This document shows positions 44,353 to 54,806 of a stretch of 64,000 bases of DNA, one piece after another. The DNA is from Marinobacter salexigens (GTDB lineage Bacteria; Pseudomonadota; Gammaproteobacteria; Pseudomonadales; Oleiphilaceae). Within the stretch, counting starts at the first letter, position 1. Each line of letters starts with the position of its first letter. The DNA is taken from contig NZ_NIHC01000004.1 in NCBI RefSeq assembly GCF_002806945.1, positions 248,001 to 312,000 of the forward strand, written 5' to 3'. A program made the translations under genes and the position numbers. The notes beneath the pieces were generated by a model. The model had not been told where the DNA came from. It ran no database searches and saw only the letters and a list, made by a program, of their open reading frames with translations.

Positions 44353-46770
44353 ATGACCCGGATACCCCAAGATATCGTGCAAGAGTACCCGCTACTTCCC
44401 TTGAGGGATGTTGTGGTGTTTCCGCACATGGTGGTCCCCCTGTTTGTGGGCCGCGAGAAATCCATACAGGCGTTAGAAGCCGCAATGGAAGGAAGCAAGG
44501 AGATCCTTCTGGTGGCCCAACGGGACGCTTCCACAGATGAGCCAGGTCCCGATGATGTATTTGAAATGGGTACGCTGGCCACAGTTTTACAAATGCTTCG
44601 GCTGCCGGATGGCACCGTAAAAGTGCTGGTTGAGGGCAATGCCCGGGCCAAGATCAGTAATATCACAGAGGCCGAATACCTGTCGGGTGGCGCTACCCTG
44701 ATGGATGAAGAGAGCCTTCCGGAGCGCGAACAAGACGTGCTTATGAAGACTCTTACGGATGAGTTCGAAAAATACGTGAAGCTGTCCAGAAAAGTGCCCT
44801 CGGAAGTCTCCAATGCCTTGACGGGTATTGAAGAGCTTGAGCGCCTCGCGGACACCATGGCCGCTCATCTTGAGATGCGTATCCCTGAGAAGCAGGAACT
44901 GCTTGAAGCTCTCGATATCAATCAGCGCGTGGAGCTTTTGCTGGGCAAGCTGGATGGCGAAATTGACCTGATTGAGGTTGAAAAACGCATCCGTGGCCGC
45001 GTCAAAAAGCAAATGGAGCGTAGCCAGCGCGAGTATTACCTGAATGAGCAAATGAAGGCTATCCAGAAAGAAATGGGTAATCTGGGCGAGGGTAATAACG
45101 ATTTTGAAGAGCTGGAGCAGAAGCTTGAGGAAGCGGGCCTGCCGGAAGAGGCTCGTAAAAAGACAGAGTCCGAGTTGAACAAACTCAAGATGATGTCGCC
45201 CATGTCCGCTGAAGCTACGGTTGTTCGTGGCTATATCGACTGGATGTTGGCTGTGCCCTGGAAAAAACGCAGCCGGGTGCGCCACGATATCGAAAAGGCA
45301 CGTGAGATCCTGGATCAAGACCACTACGGCCTTGATGAGGTCAAAAAGCGCATTCTGGAGTACCTGGCAGTGCAGAGCCGGGTGAAGAAGGTGAAAGGCC
45401 CAGTGCTGTGTCTGGTGGGGCCTCCTGGCGTTGGTAAGACGTCTCTTGGGCAGTCTATTGCCAGGGCCACAAACCGTAAATATACGCGAATGGCACTGGG
45501 TGGTGTTCGCGATGAGGCGGAGATTCGTGGCCACCGCAAAACCTATATTGGGGCGCTGCCGGGGAAGTTGCTGCAGAAGCTGGCAAAGGCTGGTGTAAAA
45601 AACCCGCTGTTCCTGTTCGACGAGATCGACAAAATGGGTATGGATCACCGGGGCGACCCGGCATCTGCCTTGCTTGAGGTTCTTGATCCTGAGCAGAACC
45701 ATACGTTTAACGATCATTATCTGGAGGTGGACTACGACCTCTCTGATGTGATGTTTGTATGTACCTCCAACTCCATGAATATCCCTTCTGCGTTGCTGGA
45801 TCGAATGGAAGTTATCCGGATCCCGGGTTACACCGAAGATGAGAAGGTAAATATTGCCCTGCGCTATCTGCTGCCGAAGCAGATCAAGGCGAACGGTCTG
45901 CGCAAAGATGAACTGGCGCTTAGCGAAGACACGTTGCGCGATATCATTCGCTATTACACCCGGGAAGCGGGCGTTCGTGGTCTGGAGCGTGAAATTGCCA
46001 AGATATGCCGCAAGGTTGTGCGCGAGCATGTCGAGGCCAATAAAAAAGCATCCATCACCATAGAGCCGGATATGCTTGAGCACTATTCCGGTGTGCGCAA
46101 GTTCAATTACGGTTTGGCGGAGGAAACCAACCAGATTGGCCAGGTCACGGGGCTTGCCTGGACTCAGGTGGGTGGTGAGTTGCTCACCATCGAGTGTGCG
46201 CTCACTCCAGGTAAGGGCAGGGTTGTTAAAACCGGCTCGCTTGGCGATGTAATGCAGGAGTCAATCCAGACCGCACTCACGGTTGTCAGAAGTCGTGCTG
46301 CGGGTCTTGGTGTGGCCGACGATTTTCATGAAAAGCACGATTTACACGTGCATGTTCCTGAAGGTGCCACGCCAAAAGATGGCCCAAGTGCCGGTATTGG
46401 CATGTGTACGGCACTGGTTTCTGCACTAACCAAAATTCCGGTGCGGGCAGACGTTGCAATGACTGGCGAAATCACTCTTCGGGGCCGGGTTTTGCCCATC
46501 GGTGGGTTGAAGGAAAAGCTTCTCGCTGCTCATCGTGGAGGCATAAAGACTATTGTTATTCCTGATGAGAATGTGAGGGATCTCAAAGAGATACCTGACA
46601 ACATCAAGGAGTCGCTGGAAATCATCCCGGTTAAGTGGATTGATGATGTTCTGGACATTGCGTTGGCTTATGCGCCTGAGCCCGGCAAAGCCAAGTCATC
46701 ACCTGAAGCGGCTTCAGCTAAACCCCGGGATGACGACGGAGATAGTGCAGAGCGCATAAATACACATTAA
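44353..46770 (+). CDS. lon: ATP-dependent protease Lon
   Basis: Homohexameric AAA+ protease, 805 residues. The N-terminal substrate domain ([15 protein letters not shown]) is followed by a coiled-coil linker, Walker [13 protein letters not shown], Walker [10 protein letters not shown], and the C-terminal Ser-Lys protease domain with Ser in [14 protein letters not shown] and Lys in the [14 protein letters not shown] segment. A hydrophilic tail of about 25 residues after the protease domain is poorly conserved. Confidence 0.97.
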   Translation: MTRIPQDIVQEYPLLPLRDVVVFPHMVVPLFVGREKSIQALEAAMEGSKEILLVAQRDASTDEPGPDDVFEMGTLATVLQMLRLPDGTVKVLVEGNARAKISNITEAEYLSGGATLMDEESLPEREQDVLMKTLTDEFEKYVKLSRKVPSEVSNALTGIEELERLADTMAAHLEMRIPEKQELLEALDINQRVELLLGKLDGEIDLIEVEKRIRGRVKKQMERSQREYYLNEQMKAIQKEMGNLGEGNNDFEELEQKLEEAGLPEEARKKTESELNKLKMMSPMSAEATVVRGYIDWMLAVPWKKRSRVRHDIEKAREILDQDHYGLDEVKKRILEYLAVQSRVKKVKGPVLCLVGPPGVGKTSLGQSIARATNRKYTRMALGGVRDEAEIRGHRKTYIGALPGKLLQKLAKAGVKNPLFLFDEIDKMGMDHRGDPASALLEVLDPEQNHTFNDHYLEVDYDLSDVMFVCTSNSMNIPSALLDRMEVIRIPGYTEDEKVNIALRYLLPKQIKANGLRKDELALSEDTLRDIIRYYTREAGVRGLEREIAKICRKVVREHVEANKKASITIEPDMLEHYSGVRKFNYGLAEETNQIGQVTGLAWTQVGGELLTIECALTPGKGRVVKTGSLGDVMQESIQTALTVVRSRAAGLGVADDFHEKHDLHVHVPEGATPKDGPSAGIGMCTALVSALTKIPVRADVAMTGEITLRGRVLPIGGLKEKLLAAHRGGIKTIVIPDENVRDLKEIPDNIKESLEIIPVKWIDDVLDIALAYAPEPGKAKSSPEAASAKPRDDDGDSAERINTH

Positions 46771-46785
46771 ACACCATATGAGTTG

Positions 46786-46815
46786 TTGACACGCCGGAGA
46801 ACCCATTGGTATAAC
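46786..46815 (+). promoter_or_regulatory. Promoter of hupB
   Basis: A perfect TTGACA (46786-46791) and TATAAC (46810-46815) are 18 bases apart, in the 238-base gap between lon and hupB; the leader is about 185 bases. Confidence 0.7.
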
Positions 46816-47008
46816 TGTTTCGCCGTGAAGCAGCCAATACCAAGGGCTCCCGCGCAGTATGTGCCTATTCCGAACACCGGTTGAATGCCGAAAGGAATAA
46901 GAAAACCGAAGAATGGAATTCTCCGACCGCTTATGCGATAGTCGAGAACGTCCTAGAAAAAACAATCCAACCGAGAACATCTTCAACCTGAAAGCGAAGG
47001 GGTTTAGT

Positions 47009-47281
47009 GTGAACAAGTCCGAACTAATTGATGCAATTGCAGAATCAGCAGATATTTCCAAAGCCGCCGCTGGCCGTGCTCTGGATGCAATGACAAATAC
47101 TATCACCGGTGCCCTGAAAGAAGGCGATCAGGTTACCCTGATCGGTTTTGGTACTTTCTCTGTTAAAGATCGTGCAGCTCGCACTGGTCGTAACCCGCAG
47201 ACAGGCGCTGAGATCAAGATTGCGGCCTCCAAAGTGCCTGGGTTCAAAGCAGGTAAAGCCCTGAAAGACGCCGTCAAGTAA
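47009..47281 (+). CDS. hupB: DNA-binding protein HU-beta
   Basis: Nucleoid protein of 90 residues, the standard HU length. The DNA-binding arm motif [22 protein letters not shown] is present (split: [31 protein letters not shown]). Translation most likely starts at GTG 47009, which follows GAAGGGG by 6 bases and gives the usual [11 protein letters not shown]; the frame is open for 32 codons further upstream, but that sequence is not HU-like. Confidence 0.95.
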   Translation: MNKSELIDAIAESADISKAAAGRALDAMTNTITGALKEGDQVTLIGFGTFSVKDRAARTGRNPQTGAEIKIAASKVPGFKAGKALKDAVK

Positions 47282-47331
47282 CGGTTCTTTCTCCGGCGAT
47301 GTCCCTCGAAAGGCATCGCCAAGAAGAATTC

Positions 47332-47361
47332 AAGGCGCATTCCTACAGGGTGCGCCTTTTT
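47332..47361 (+). terminator. Terminator of hupB
   Basis: AAGGCGCA (47332-47339) pairs with TGCGCCTT (47351-47358) and a T-tract follows. A second hairpin without T-tract, GGCGATG with CATCGCC, lies at 47296-47321. Confidence 0.75.
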
Positions 47362-47396
47362 ACGTTCAGTTAACCGGCAAAGGGTTTGGGAGAAGC

Positions 47397-49250
47397 ATGC
47401 TTCAAGATATACGGGAAAATTCCCAGGGAACGATAGCCAAGATCATAATCGGTCTGTTGGTTGTGTCCCTCTCCATCTGGGGAATGGATGCCATCGTTGG
47501 CGGTTTCTCTGGTGAGCCAGAAGTAGCAACAGTTAACGGTGAGGACATTACGGAGCGGGAGTTCCTGCGAGTTGTCCAGATGGAAAGCCAGCGTCGCCTG
47601 GCCGGGATGGAGCGTCCCGATCCTGCCTTGCTGAATGAAGACCAGATCCGCAAAGATGTACTTGATTCGCTGATCCAGGAGCAAGTGCTGATTCAGGATG
47701 CCAGCGCCCAAGGGCTCGCGCTGAGCGATGCGGATATTGATGCACTTATTACACAGATGCCGCAATTCCAGGTAGATGGACAATTCAATCGGGATCGTTT
47801 TGTAGCCTCAGTGCGCAATCTGGGTATGGGTGTTGGCGAGTTCCGGGAAGCCATGCGGAAGCAGTACGTGGTTAACCAGATTCGTGCGGGCATTATGCAG
47901 AGTGGGTTGGTCGCGGATGAGAATGCTGAACAGCTTCTGCGTATTCAGAATCAGACTCGCAGCTTCCGGATTCTTGAAGTTCCCGCAAGTGCGGTGAACG
48001 ATGATGTTGAAGTCACAGATGCAGATATCGAAGCGTTTTATGAGGGCAATAGCGCGGCCTTCCGCCTGCCAGAGCAGGTAGATGCTGCATATATAACCTT
48101 GTCGCTGGGTGCCATGGCTGAGAAGATTGAGCTAAGCCAGGAAGAGTTGGAAGTCTACTACGAGCAAACGGCGGGTGATCTGGCCCGCGAAGAGCGGCGC
48201 GCCTCTCACATTCTGGTTGAGGGTGGTGCAGACTCCGAACAGCTTTTGGCGACTATCAGTGAGCGTCTGGATGCGGGCGAGAGTTTCGAGGATTTGGCAA
48301 AAGAGTTTTCAATAGACACTGTTTCCGCCAAAGAAGGTGGAGACCTTGGCTTTGCTGGCAAGGGCGTTTACGACGAGGCCTTTGAGGAGGCCCTGTTTGC
48401 GCTGAACGAAGGTCAGGTCTCAGATCCGGTAACAACCAGCTTTGGCGTGCACCTCATTCGCCTGGACGATATTCGTCGCTCCGACGTGCCGCCACTGGCT
48501 GAGATTGAAGGGCAGTTGCGTTCAGAGCTCGCACTTGAGCGTGCCCAAGAGAAATATTCAGAAGTTCGTGCAGAGTTGGCCGATTCAGCGTATGCAGCGG
48601 ACGATCTGGCGGGCCCTGCAGAAGAGTTGGGGTTAGAAATTCGTGAGGCAAAGGCAGTTACCAGAAATGGAGGGCGGGCACCCTTTGATCACGCAGGCCT
48701 CGTTCGCCAATTGTTCTCAGAGGACGTTCTTGAGGATGGCTACAATACCGAACTGATTGATGTGGGCGACAATGTATCTGTTGTGGCTCGTGTCCGGGAG
48801 TACCGTGAAGCCCAGCAGCTAGCGCTGAGTGAGGTTCGGGACGACATTCGCAATACCCTTGAGGCGCGAAGGACTCGTGAGCTGCTTGAAGAACGTGCAA
48901 TTGCTGTTATTGAGGCGCTGGAGAGCGGTGAAGCGTTGGACGCGTTTAATGTTGGCGATTGGGAGCAGTTCGATGAGCAAGAGCGCAATGCCGCGGGTGT
49001 CTCACCACAGGTAATGCAGGCAGCTTTCTCTTTGACTCGCCCTTCCGATAACGCGCCAACATATGGCAGTGCTATGGTGCAGGGTGGTGTTGCTGTTATT
49101 GCCCTCGATGCTGTAAATGAGGGCGCTGTAGAAGACGATAGTGGAGACCTGGATCAGCTGCGTAGTTTTCTGGCTTCACTGGAAGGCCAGCGTGAGTATG
49201 CTGCGTATCAGCAGTTCCTGAGAAATACGGCTGAGGTGTCGCGCCCCTAG
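47397..49250 (+). CDS. ppiD: Periplasmic folding chaperone / prolyl isomerase PpiD
   Basis: Inner-membrane-anchored chaperone of 617 residues associated with the Sec translocon. A single N-terminal transmembrane segment (about residues 13-33) is followed by a SurA-like N domain and one parvulin domain at about 265-365 (ASHILVEGG, KEGGDLGFAGKGVYDEAFEE in two parts, FGVHLIRLDD). Position after lon-hupB is the conserved gammaproteobacterial order. Confidence 0.94.
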   Translation: MLQDIRENSQGTIAKIIIGLLVVSLSIWGMDAIVGGFSGEPEVATVNGEDITEREFLRVVQMESQRRLAGMERPDPALLNEDQIRKDVLDSLIQEQVLIQDASAQGLALSDADIDALITQMPQFQVDGQFNRDRFVASVRNLGMGVGEFREAMRKQYVVNQIRAGIMQSGLVADENAEQLLRIQNQTRSFRILEVPASAVNDDVEVTDADIEAFYEGNSAAFRLPEQVDAAYITLSLGAMAEKIELSQEELEVYYEQTAGDLAREERRASHILVEGGADSEQLLATISERLDAGESFEDLAKEFSIDTVSAKEGGDLGFAGKGVYDEAFEEALFALNEGQVSDPVTTSFGVHLIRLDDIRRSDVPPLAEIEGQLRSELALERAQEKYSEVRAELADSAYAADDLAGPAEELGLEIREAKAVTRNGGRAPFDHAGLVRQLFSEDVLEDGYNTELIDVGDNVSVVARVREYREAQQLALSEVRDDIRNTLEARRTRELLEERAIAVIEALESGEALDAFNVGDWEQFDEQERNAAGVSPQVMQAAFSLTRPSDNAPTYGSAMVQGGVAVIALDAVNEGAVEDDSGDLDQLRSFLASLEGQREYAAYQQFLRNTAEVSRP

Positions 49251-49266
49251 GCGAAACTGAGGCACT

Positions 49267-49304
49267 AAAAAACCCGGGCAAATTGAAACGTGCCCGGGTT
49301 TTTT
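49267..49304. terminator. Terminator between ppiD and hexR
   Basis: Fourteen-base perfect arms (AAAAAACCCGGGCA and complement) around a 10-base loop with T-tract; flanking A- and T-runs allow use from both directions. Confidence 0.92.
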
Positions 49305-49335
49305 ATTGCCTGTAACTAATTCATGCCCGAAGCCT

Positions 49336-50214
49336 TCAATCCGGGTCTGATGGAAGGCGAGTGGGCATCAGGCTGTCTTTTATCTTCTTGAGGTGTCCGA
49401 GAAAATCCTGGCCTCGCTTCAGAGTTACACCAGTGGCCAGGATGTCGATGACCGTCAGATGAATGATCCTGGATGACATGGGCATATATACTTCGATGTC
49501 TTCCGGGGCGGTAATTTCAAGCGTGGTGGTACACACCTCTGAGAGCGGAGAGTTGGGGGTTGTGATGCCAATAACGGTTGCGCCGTTATTCCGTCCGATG
49601 CGGGCAATATCAACCGTTTCCTTGGTGCGCCCCGTGTAGGAAATCATCACAATAACATCGCCCACGCTTGCGCCGGCCGCCACCATTCTTTGCATCAGTG
49701 CGTCGTCATAAGACATTACGGGAATGTTAAAGCGAAAAAACTTGTGTTGGGCATCCAGTGCAACAGAGGCAGAGCCTCCCATGCCAAAGAAATTGATTTG
49801 CTTGGCCTGGATCAGATAATCAATTGCGATAGCCAGAGCTTTAGGGTCCAAAGCCAGGCGAGCCTTGTCCAGGTTAGCCATGGTGCTAAGCATGATTTTA
49901 TCGGCAAATTCTGACACTGTGTCGTCAGGTTCAATGTTTTGGCCGATGTAGGGCGTGCCTGTGGCAATGCTCTGCGCAAGACGGATTTTGAAATCCGGAA
50001 AGCCTGTAGCGGAGAAACCCCTGCAAAACCGGTTGACGGTTGGCTCGCTCACATTTGAGGCCCGGGCTAAAGCTGCAATACTGTAGCGGGTGGCTGCGCT
50101 GGGGTCGCGAAGAATAGCTTCGGCTACCTTGCGCTCTGATTTGTTCAGAGTCTCCAGTCGGGACTGGATGTCTTCCAGCAGATTGTCGTCGCGAGGCGCT
50201 TGGTGTGCGGCCAT
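49336..50214 (-). CDS. hexR: Transcriptional regulator HexR (RpiR family)
   Basis: Regulator of central carbohydrate genes that responds to 2-keto-3-deoxy-6-phosphogluconate in Pseudomonas and Shewanella. The 292 residues comprise an N-terminal helix-turn-helix (YSIAALARASNVSEPTVNRF) and a C-terminal SIS sugar-phosphate domain (FFGMGGSASVALDAQHKFF, ISYTGRTKETV). Start ATG 50214 follows GGGAG by 8 bases. It is divergent from zwf, the diagnostic arrangement. Confidence 0.94.
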   Translation of the reverse strand: MAAHQAPRDDNLLEDIQSRLETLNKSERKVAEAILRDPSAATRYSIAALARASNVSEPTVNRFCRGFSATGFPDFKIRLAQSIATGTPYIGQNIEPDDTVSEFADKIMLSTMANLDKARLALDPKALAIAIDYLIQAKQINFFGMGGSASVALDAQHKFFRFNIPVMSYDDALMQRMVAAGASVGDVIVMISYTGRTKETVDIARIGRNNGATVIGITTPNSPLSEVCTTTLEITAPEDIEVYMPMSSRIIHLTVIDILATGVTLKRGQDFLGHLKKIKDSLMPTRLPSDPD

Positions 50215-50292
50215 CAAAGCTGCTCCCTGAATTTCTGATGGTTTCGATTGTTGAGCTATGAGCTGATTATACCGGGTTTATATCGTTTTTTG

Positions 50293-50308
50293 TGTAGTAA
50301 ACGTATCA
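50293..50308 (+). promoter_or_regulatory. Candidate HexR operator, copy 1 (hexR-zwf region)
   Basis: TGTAGTAAACGTATCA matches the shared pattern TGTAGTAA-NNN-TATC. It lies 79 bases upstream of the hexR start and 119 before zwf. The left half agrees with the published HexR half-site TGTARTWWW. Confidence 0.6.
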
Positions 50309-50355
50309 TGGTTCTGGTTGCCCCTTGGATTCGTTCTGGCCAGGTGCCATTATTT

Positions 50356-50371
50356 AGATAAAGTTACTACA
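50356..50371 (-). promoter_or_regulatory. Candidate HexR operator, copy 2 (before zwf)
   Basis: On the minus strand TGTAGTAACTTTATCT; same pattern as copy 1 in opposite orientation, 55 bases before the zwf start. Confidence 0.58.
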
Positions 50372-50426
50372 TATAGGCTAATAGTAGGCCGTGCTCAGTG
50401 TCTGATTCACCGGAGGAATGCATTTA

Positions 50427-51902
50427 GTGGCAAATAGAATGACGACCCGTTGCGATATTATGTTGTTTGGCGCCCTAGGTGATCTGGCACAGCGAAAGCT
50501 GTTTCCTGCTTTTTACCAACTTGAGAAAGCTGGTCTGTTGGCAGACGGTAGCAGGATTTTGGCACTTGCTCGCAGAGAGCTTGATACTGAAGGTGTTCGC
50601 CAACAGATACGGAAGAGATTGGAGCAGCACGTTAAGCCCGAAGAGTTCGACCCTTCGGTAGCAGACAAATTTCTTCAGCGGGTCGAGTATCAACTTCTGG
50701 ATTTCAACAACCAGGACGGATTTGAAGCACTTAACACCTGGCGTGCCGGGCAGAGCAATCAGCTTATTGTTTACCTGGCCAGTCCTCCATCCATGTACGG
50801 CGTTGTCGCACGTAATCTTAGTGCGGTCAGCTGCTGCACTGAAAAAACCCGCGTTGTAGTCGAGAAGCCTATTGGCCATGACCTTGAGTCGTCTCGCGTA
50901 ATAAATGATGAGCTTGGAGAAGTTTACAAAGAGAATCAGCTGTTCCGGATCGATCACTATCTGGGTAAGGAAACCGTACAGAATCTGATCGCACTGCGCT
51001 TCGCCAACAACCTGTTTGCTTCACAGTGGGACCAGAATCATATCTCCCACGTGGAAATAACAGTCGCTGAGAGTGTCGGCATCGAAGGCCGCTGGGGGTA
51101 CTTTGATAAAGCGGGTCAGATTCGCGATATGGTTCAGAATCATATGTTGCAGCTGTTATGCCTGATTGCTATGGACCCCCCTTCAGATTTGTCTGCCGAC
51201 AGTATCCGAGATGAAAAAGTGAAGGTGCTCAAAGCTTTGCGAACCATGACACCGGATATGATGGATACTTATGTGGTGCGCGGCCAATACACGGCGGGAG
51301 CCAGTAATGGGAAGCCGGTTCCGGGATACCTGGGGGAGGACGATGCCAATAAACGAAGTGACACGGAAACCTTTGTTGCGTTGAAAGTGGAAATCGATAA
51401 CTGGCGTTGGTCGGGCGTGCCGTTTTATATCCGCACCGGCAAACGCCTTCCGGAAAAGTTGTCCCAGATAATTATCCACTTCAAGCCGGCTCCTCACTAT
51501 ATTTTCGATCCGGATCAGAGGCATTTGGCAAATAACAAGTTGATTATCCGATTGCAGCCTGACGAGGGTATGTCGCTCAAAATACTCACCAAGGACCAAG
51601 GCCTTCACAAAGGCATGCGGCTGCGGCAAGGGCCGCTCGAACTGACGTTTTCAGAAGCCTTCGAAACCGAGAGAATTCCCGATGCCTATGAGCGGCTGCT
51701 ATGGGAAATCATGAAAGGCAATCAGTACCTGTTTGTTCGGCGTGATGAAGTGGAGCACGCTTGGCGCTGGGTTGATCGGATTGTTCAAAACTGGAATGAC
51801 GGCGGTGATCCGCCAAAACGCTATGCTGCAGGATCCTGGGGGCCGGTAGCCTCCATAGCAATGATCACACGGGATGGAAGGAGCTGGTATGAAGATGCCT
51901 GA
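50427..51902 (+). CDS. zwf: Glucose-6-phosphate 1-dehydrogenase
   Basis: Oxidises glucose-6-phosphate to 6-phosphogluconolactone with NADP+. [20 protein letters not shown] is the nucleotide-binding start and [14 protein letters not shown] the catalytic His motif. GTG at 50427 is chosen: GGAGGA (50412-50417) is 9 bases upstream, while the ATG at 50418 is too close to it. This gives 491 residues, the E. coli length. Its last 14 bases overlap pgl. Confidence 0.95.
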   Translation: MANRMTTRCDIMLFGALGDLAQRKLFPAFYQLEKAGLLADGSRILALARRELDTEGVRQQIRKRLEQHVKPEEFDPSVADKFLQRVEYQLLDFNNQDGFEALNTWRAGQSNQLIVYLASPPSMYGVVARNLSAVSCCTEKTRVVVEKPIGHDLESSRVINDELGEVYKENQLFRIDHYLGKETVQNLIALRFANNLFASQWDQNHISHVEITVAESVGIEGRWGYFDKAGQIRDMVQNHMLQLLCLIAMDPPSDLSADSIRDEKVKVLKALRTMTPDMMDTYVVRGQYTAGASNGKPVPGYLGEDDANKRSDTETFVALKVEIDNWRWSGVPFYIRTGKRLPEKLSQIIIHFKPAPHYIFDPDQRHLANNKLIIRLQPDEGMSLKILTKDQGLHKGMRLRQGPLELTFSEAFETERIPDAYERLLWEIMKGNQYLFVRRDEVEHAWRWVDRIVQNWNDGGDPPKRYAAGSWGPVASIAMITRDGRSWYEDA

Positions 51903-52608
51903 ACTGGATTTACCCCAAGGTATAGAGGCACGCTTTGAAACGACGCCTCAGCTGGTTGCTCAGCAATTAGCCGATGCAGTCAGTGATTTCCTGAAGGATC
52001 GACTTGATAGTGCTCCGCGTGCAAGCCTGGCAGTTTCCGGGGGCTCCACGCCCTTGCCATTTTTGCAGGCCTTGTCCCGCAAGGAGATAGATTGGGGCAG
52101 GGTGGATGTTTTACTGGTGGATGAGCGCTGGGTTGCAGAAACGGATGAGGCCAGTAATACCCGGATGGTGAAAGAAAGCCTGTTGCAGCATAACGCAGCG
52201 GCTGCCCGATTCTTTTCTCTGAAGCAGGCGGGTGCTACACCGGAAGATGGTTTGGCAGCGGCTAATGCCGAACTTGCTGCGTTGACGCGCCCGCTGGATG
52301 TTCTGATTTTAGGAATGGGTAATGATGGCCATACGGCTTCTCTGTTCCCGGATGCCCCTGAGCTTGCCCATGCCATGAGCCCGGAAAACCGGGAAACGCT
52401 GGCAGCAATGAGACCGCCGTCTCAGGCGCATTCACGTATTACGCTTACCTATGCCTTTATGCGCAGGGCCCGTTTTGTCGCACTGCACCTGAAGGGTGAG
52501 GATAAGCTGGAGACGTTGAAGAAAGCCTTAAGCGAGCCAGGTGGTGTGTTTACCATGCCGGTCCGTGGATTCCTGAAATCGGGCCTTCAGATTTTCTGGA
52601 GCCCCTGA
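51889..52608 (+). CDS. pgl: 6-phosphogluconolactonase
   Basis: Hydrolyses 6-phosphogluconolactone to 6-phosphogluconate. The 239-residue protein has the [15 protein letters not shown] and [11 protein letters not shown] motifs and [14 protein letters not shown] of the DevB-type family. ATG at 51889 follows GGAG by 5 bases and overlaps the end of zwf, indicating coupled translation in zwf-pgl-eda. Confidence 0.94.
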   Translation: MKMPELDLPQGIEARFETTPQLVAQQLADAVSDFLKDRLDSAPRASLAVSGGSTPLPFLQALSRKEIDWGRVDVLLVDERWVAETDEASNTRMVKESLLQHNAAAARFFSLKQAGATPEDGLAAANAELAALTRPLDVLILGMGNDGHTASLFPDAPELAHAMSPENRETLAAMRPPSQAHSRITLTYAFMRRARFVALHLKGEDKLETLKKALSEPGGVFTMPVRGFLKSGLQIFWSP

Positions 52609-52646
52609 GCCTTCTTTGGTCTTCCTAAAGCCCGTATGGAGAGAAC

Positions 52647-53297
52647 ATGAACTACGTGTCGGACTTTCACCGCGAACGCATCAAATCTGTTCTGGAAGCG
52701 TCTCAGCTTATGCCCGTTATAACCATCACCCATCCTGATGATGCAGTGCCGCTTTGCCAGGCACTCTTTGACGGGGGGGTTCAGGTAATGGAAATAACCT
52801 TACGGACCGAGCATGGGATTGAGGCGATCAAACGGGTGCGTGAAGCCCTGCCGCAGGCTTGGATTGGCGCTGGCACCATTACCTGTGTAGCGCAGTACCG
52901 TCAGGCGGAAACAGCAGGTGCACATTTTATCGTCACGCCGGGTGTCACTGAAACGCTTCTGGATTTTGCTTTAACGTCTGAGGCGCCGCTTTTGCCCGGT
53001 GTTTCAACTGCGTCGGAGTTGCTGCTCGGGTACGGCCTGGGGTACAGGGAGTTCAAGTTTTTTCCCGCCGAAGTAGCAGGTGGGCCGCCGGCCTTGAAAG
53101 CGTTTAGCGGCCCCTTCCCGGATGCCGTTTTCTGCCCTACCGGCGGTATTCGTCGGGAAACGGCCAGGCAGTACCTGGCCTTGAGCAATGTGCAAACAGT
53201 AGGGGGCAGCTGGCTAACCCCTGACGATGTGGTGGCGGCGAAAGACTGGGCCCGCATAACAGAAATTGCTGCGGGCAGCCGCTCGGATATCAGCTGA
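52647..53297 (+). CDS. eda: KDPG aldolase
   Basis: Splits 2-keto-3-deoxy-6-phosphogluconate into pyruvate and glyceraldehyde-3-phosphate, the last Entner-Doudoroff step. The 216 residues include the catalytic Glu in [11 protein letters not shown], and the Schiff-base Lys in [18 protein letters not shown]. It ends SRSDIS inside a 26-bp palindrome that also encodes the end of pyk; the two genes overlap by 8 bases at their stops. Confidence 0.95.
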   Translation: MNYVSDFHRERIKSVLEASQLMPVITITHPDDAVPLCQALFDGGVQVMEITLRTEHGIEAIKRVREALPQAWIGAGTITCVAQYRQAETAGAHFIVTPGVTETLLDFALTSEAPLLPGVSTASELLLGYGLGYREFKFFPAEVAGGPPALKAFSGPFPDAVFCPTGGIRRETARQYLALSNVQTVGGSWLTPDDVVAAKDWARITEIAAGSRSDIS

Positions 53298-53306
53298 TAT
53301 CCGAGC
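53281..53306. repeat. 26-bp perfect palindrome holding the stop codons of eda and pyk
   Basis: Arms GCTCGGATATCAG and CTGATATCCGAGC meet without a spacer. The eda TGA is at 53295-53297 and the pyk TGA (minus strand) at 53290-53292. Because each strand reads the same, both proteins end Ser-Asp-Ile-Ser. It may act as a bidirectional hairpin terminator, although no T-tract is present. Confidence 0.85.
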
Positions 53307-54738
53307 CAACCCGCACTATCTTCATGGTATTGGTACCACCTTGCGCGTTCACATAGTCGCCCTTGGTAATGACTACCAGGTCTCCCTCGTCAACCACACC
53401 CAGCGTGACCAACTCAGACACAGCTTGGGCGTTGGTGTGCTCGTTGGGAATCTTTGCAGAATCAAACGGGACGGTTTGCACGCCGCGATACATGGCTACC
53501 CGGTGCTGCGTTGAATGGTGCCGTGAATAGGCGAAGATGGGCAGGCTGGATTTGATGCGAGACATCAGGCGCGGTGTGGCCCCCGTTTCGGTCATGCAGA
53601 TAATGGCGGTGACCCCGTTCAGGTGATTTGCAGCATACATGGCCGACAGAGCAATGGCTTCGTCCACCTGTTCCATGCTTTCGTGAATACGGTGATTCGA
53701 TTGGTGCATTGTCGGGTGCTTTTCTGCACCAATGCAGATACGCACCATCGCCTCGACAGCTTCAATCGGGTAGTCGCCCACGGCCGTTTCCGCAGACAGC
53801 ATAACCGCATCTGTGTAATCCATAACGGCGTTGGCCACATCAGACACTTCCGCGCGCGTGGGCATGGGATTGGTAATCATGGATTCCATCATCTGGGTGG
53901 CTGTAATAACCGCCCGGTCCAGCACCCGGGCGCGGGCGATAATGAGTTTCTGAACCCCCACAAGCTCGGCATCGCCTATCTCAACGGCCAGATCGCCTCT
54001 GGCCACCATCACCACATCGGACGCTTCGATGACTGCATCCAGTGCCTCCACATCGTGAGCCAGTTCTGCCCGCTCGATCTTTGCAACCAGGCCTGCATTT
54101 GAGCCGGCTTCTTTAAGTAGCCGGCGAGCTGTGTGCATGTCTTCCGCCGTGCGCACGAACGACACGGCCACGTAGTCTGCCCCAAGGCGAGCAGCTGTCA
54201 CTATGTCTTGTTTGTCTTTTTCAGTCAGGGCGTCAGCAGACAGCCCGCCGCCCCTTTTATTGAGACCTTTGTTGTTGGAGAGTGGGCCGCCAATCAGCAC
54301 CTTGGACGTTATGCAGTGGTCTTCAACAGACTGTACTTCCATTTCGATGCGGCCATCATCCAGAACAAGGATGTCGCCCGGCTCTACATCGTTAATCAGT
54401 TGTTCATAGTCAATGCCGACACGTTCTTCAGTGCCGGCCTCTTTATCCATGGCGGCGTCCAGAACAAAGGTTTGCCCGGCTTGCAACGTGACTTTGTTGT
54501 CGGTGAAGCGGGCAATCCGAAGTTTCGGGCCCTGAAGGTCTGCCAGTACGGCAACAAACCGGCCCTGTGCTACCGCTGCTTCCCGCACCCGGCGGGCACG
54601 TTCGATGTGTTCATCCGGGCTACCATGGGAAAAGTTGAGTCGGGTAACGTCGACTCCCGCATTGATGGTGGCAGTCAGGGACTCCGCAGAGTCTGTAGCA
54701 GGGCCTAAGGTGGCGACAATCTTGGTGCGCCTGAGCAT
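53290..54738 (-). CDS. pyk: Pyruvate kinase
   Basis: Makes pyruvate and ATP from phosphoenolpyruvate; 482 residues. [13 protein letters not shown] opens the protein; the active-site stretch [36 protein letters not shown] is present (cited as KIERAE and [13 protein letters not shown]), and [20 protein letters not shown] is the K+/Mg2+ region. Start 54738 follows AAGGA by 9 bases. It probably forms an operon with gapA, 68 bases upstream. Confidence 0.95.
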   Translation of the reverse strand: MLRRTKIVATLGPATDSAESLTATINAGVDVTRLNFSHGSPDEHIERARRVREAAVAQGRFVAVLADLQGPKLRIARFTDNKVTLQAGQTFVLDAAMDKEAGTEERVGIDYEQLINDVEPGDILVLDDGRIEMEVQSVEDHCITSKVLIGGPLSNNKGLNKRGGGLSADALTEKDKQDIVTAARLGADYVAVSFVRTAEDMHTARRLLKEAGSNAGLVAKIERAELAHDVEALDAVIEASDVVMVARGDLAVEIGDAELVGVQKLIIARARVLDRAVITATQMMESMITNPMPTRAEVSDVANAVMDYTDAVMLSAETAVGDYPIEAVEAMVRICIGAEKHPTMHQSNHRIHESMEQVDEAIALSAMYAANHLNGVTAIICMTETGATPRLMSRIKSSLPIFAYSRHHSTQHRVAMYRGVQTVPFDSAKIPNEHTNAQAVSELVTLGVVDEGDLVVITKGDYVNAQGGTNTMKIVRVGSDIS

Positions 54739-54806
54739 AAATAGTGATCCTTGGTTGTTGGGGTATGATCCCATGTAAATTTCGGAATTGATGCGGGTAA
54801 CAATGC

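Noticed and set aside
44587..46083. A 498-codon open frame antisense to lon
   Set aside because: It lies fully opposite the conserved Lon protein, has low-complexity His/Leu-rich composition and no start signal; a shadow frame.
46913..47008. A 32-codon N-terminal extension of HU
   Set aside because: The GTG at 47009 has a proper ribosome binding site and gives the standard 90-residue HU; the extension is not HU-like.
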